Of a stretch of DNA of 6,272 nucleotides, positions 6,046 to 6,272 are shown one piece after another. A model generated the notes under the pieces. The model saw only the letters and a list, made by a program, of their open reading frames with translations, was not told the origin of the DNA and ran no database searches. Numbering within the stretch: position 1 is the stretch's first letter; every line of letters begins with the position of its first letter. Source of the stretch: Candidatus Delongbacteria bacterium (lineage in GTDB: Bacteria; UBA4055); assembly GCA_028702975.1 (NCBI GenBank), contig JAQVNT010000094.1, positions 1-6,272 of the forward strand, read 5' to 3'. Position numbers and translations under genes: made by a program.

Positions 6046-6272
6046 TTAATGCGCATATATCGACAGTACCAGATAGACTGTACCGAAAAATGCTGTCAAT
6101 ATAGCTCCGGATATTACAACAACTCCTGTAAATCCCATAGCGAGATTGCCTGCGGCTTCGGCAGAGTTAATATCGTACATCTCCACTTTTACGACCTTAT
6201 CAAGAGGTATCGAAATATGCTCTTCAAGTATAAATTCCGTCCCGAACTCCGGATCGAGGACAAAATGGATCT
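6046..6272 (-). CDS. C-terminal end of an unidentified protein with a hydrophobic membrane-like tail (5' truncated)
   Basis: The minus-strand frame is open from the window edge (first full codon at 6270) to a TAA at 6046-6048, giving 74 residues. The first part looks like alternating beta strands with charged residues (FVLDPEFGTEFILEEH, then ISIPLDKVVKVEMYDI). Residues 43-72 are a long hydrophobic, glycine-containing stretch (from LAMGFTGVVVISG to YLVLSIY), consistent with one transmembrane segment, and the protein ends two residues later. The strand pattern with IPLDKVVKVE before a hydrophobic tail recalls small envelope-associated proteins of other bacteria, but this is an impression and I do not recognise the family. 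It lies on the same strand as dapB and 65 bases upstream. The dapB promoter and the absence of an obvious terminator between them leave open whether transcription reads through. Confidence 0.65.
   Translation of the reverse strand, partial: IHFVLDPEFGTEFILEEHISIPLDKVVKVEMYDINSAEAAGNLAMGFTGVVVISGAILTAFFGTVYLVLSIYAH

Noticed and set aside
5813..6049. 78-codon plus-strand open frame over the dapB start and promoter
   Set aside because: It overlaps strongly conserved dapB N-terminal sequence and its promoter; the product has no recognisable features.
6059..6084. Imperfect direct repeat GGTACAGTCTAT / GGTACTGTCGAT on the minus strand
   Set aside because: It lies wholly within the coding sequence of the hydrophobic tail, has only two imperfect copies, and is probably chance.

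Overview
The window looks like chromosomal DNA from a diderm (Gram-negative type) bacterium. The support is a YdbL-like (DUF1318) protein with a lipoprotein signal, an ordinary bacterial dapB, sigma70-like promoter boxes, GGAGG ribosome binding sites and a classical intrinsic terminator. GC content looks moderate, and the large kinase gene uses Ile ATA and Arg AGG/AGA heavily. I cannot name the phylum from sequence alone. Large kinase/ATPase signalling proteins of this kind are typical of environmental lineages such as spirochaetes, FCB-group candidate phyla, myxobacteria and cyanobacteria. No mobile element, CRISPR array, tRNA or rRNA is visible.

Left part (1-400, + strand): the 3' end of an unidentified gene. 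Its product ends in a small Myb/SANT-like helix-turn-helix module behind an acidic, disordered linker. A strong rho-independent terminator follows. Next comes a short AT-rich leader (about 400-466) with a possible promoter.

Centre (467-4681, + strand): one giant gene for a 1404-residue soluble signalling protein. It has a PAS sensor domain, a Hanks-type Ser/Thr protein kinase with HFD in place of HRD, a STAND/AAA-type P-loop ATPase, a winged-helix-like segment and about 600 residues of TPR-like alpha-solenoid. It is the most notable item here. It resembles the known bacterial kinase-ATPase giants, but its sensor is N-terminal and no histidine kinase, cyclase or DNA-binding output module follows.

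Right part (4683-6272, - strand): the kinase gene meets a convergent two-gene operon with one base between the stop codons. The operon is dapB (4-hydroxy-tetrahydrodipicolinate reductase, lysine/diaminopimelate synthesis) followed by a DUF1318 lipoprotein, joined by an ATGA stop/start overlap. A good promoter (TTGAAG, 17-base spacer, TATATT) and a GGAGG site precede dapB. Upstream of it on the same strand is the 3' end of an unrecognised gene with a hydrophobic, probably membrane-spanning tail. The dapB operon (cell wall precursor enzyme plus envelope lipoprotein) and the kinase have no functional link visible in the sequence; their adjacency is only convergent.
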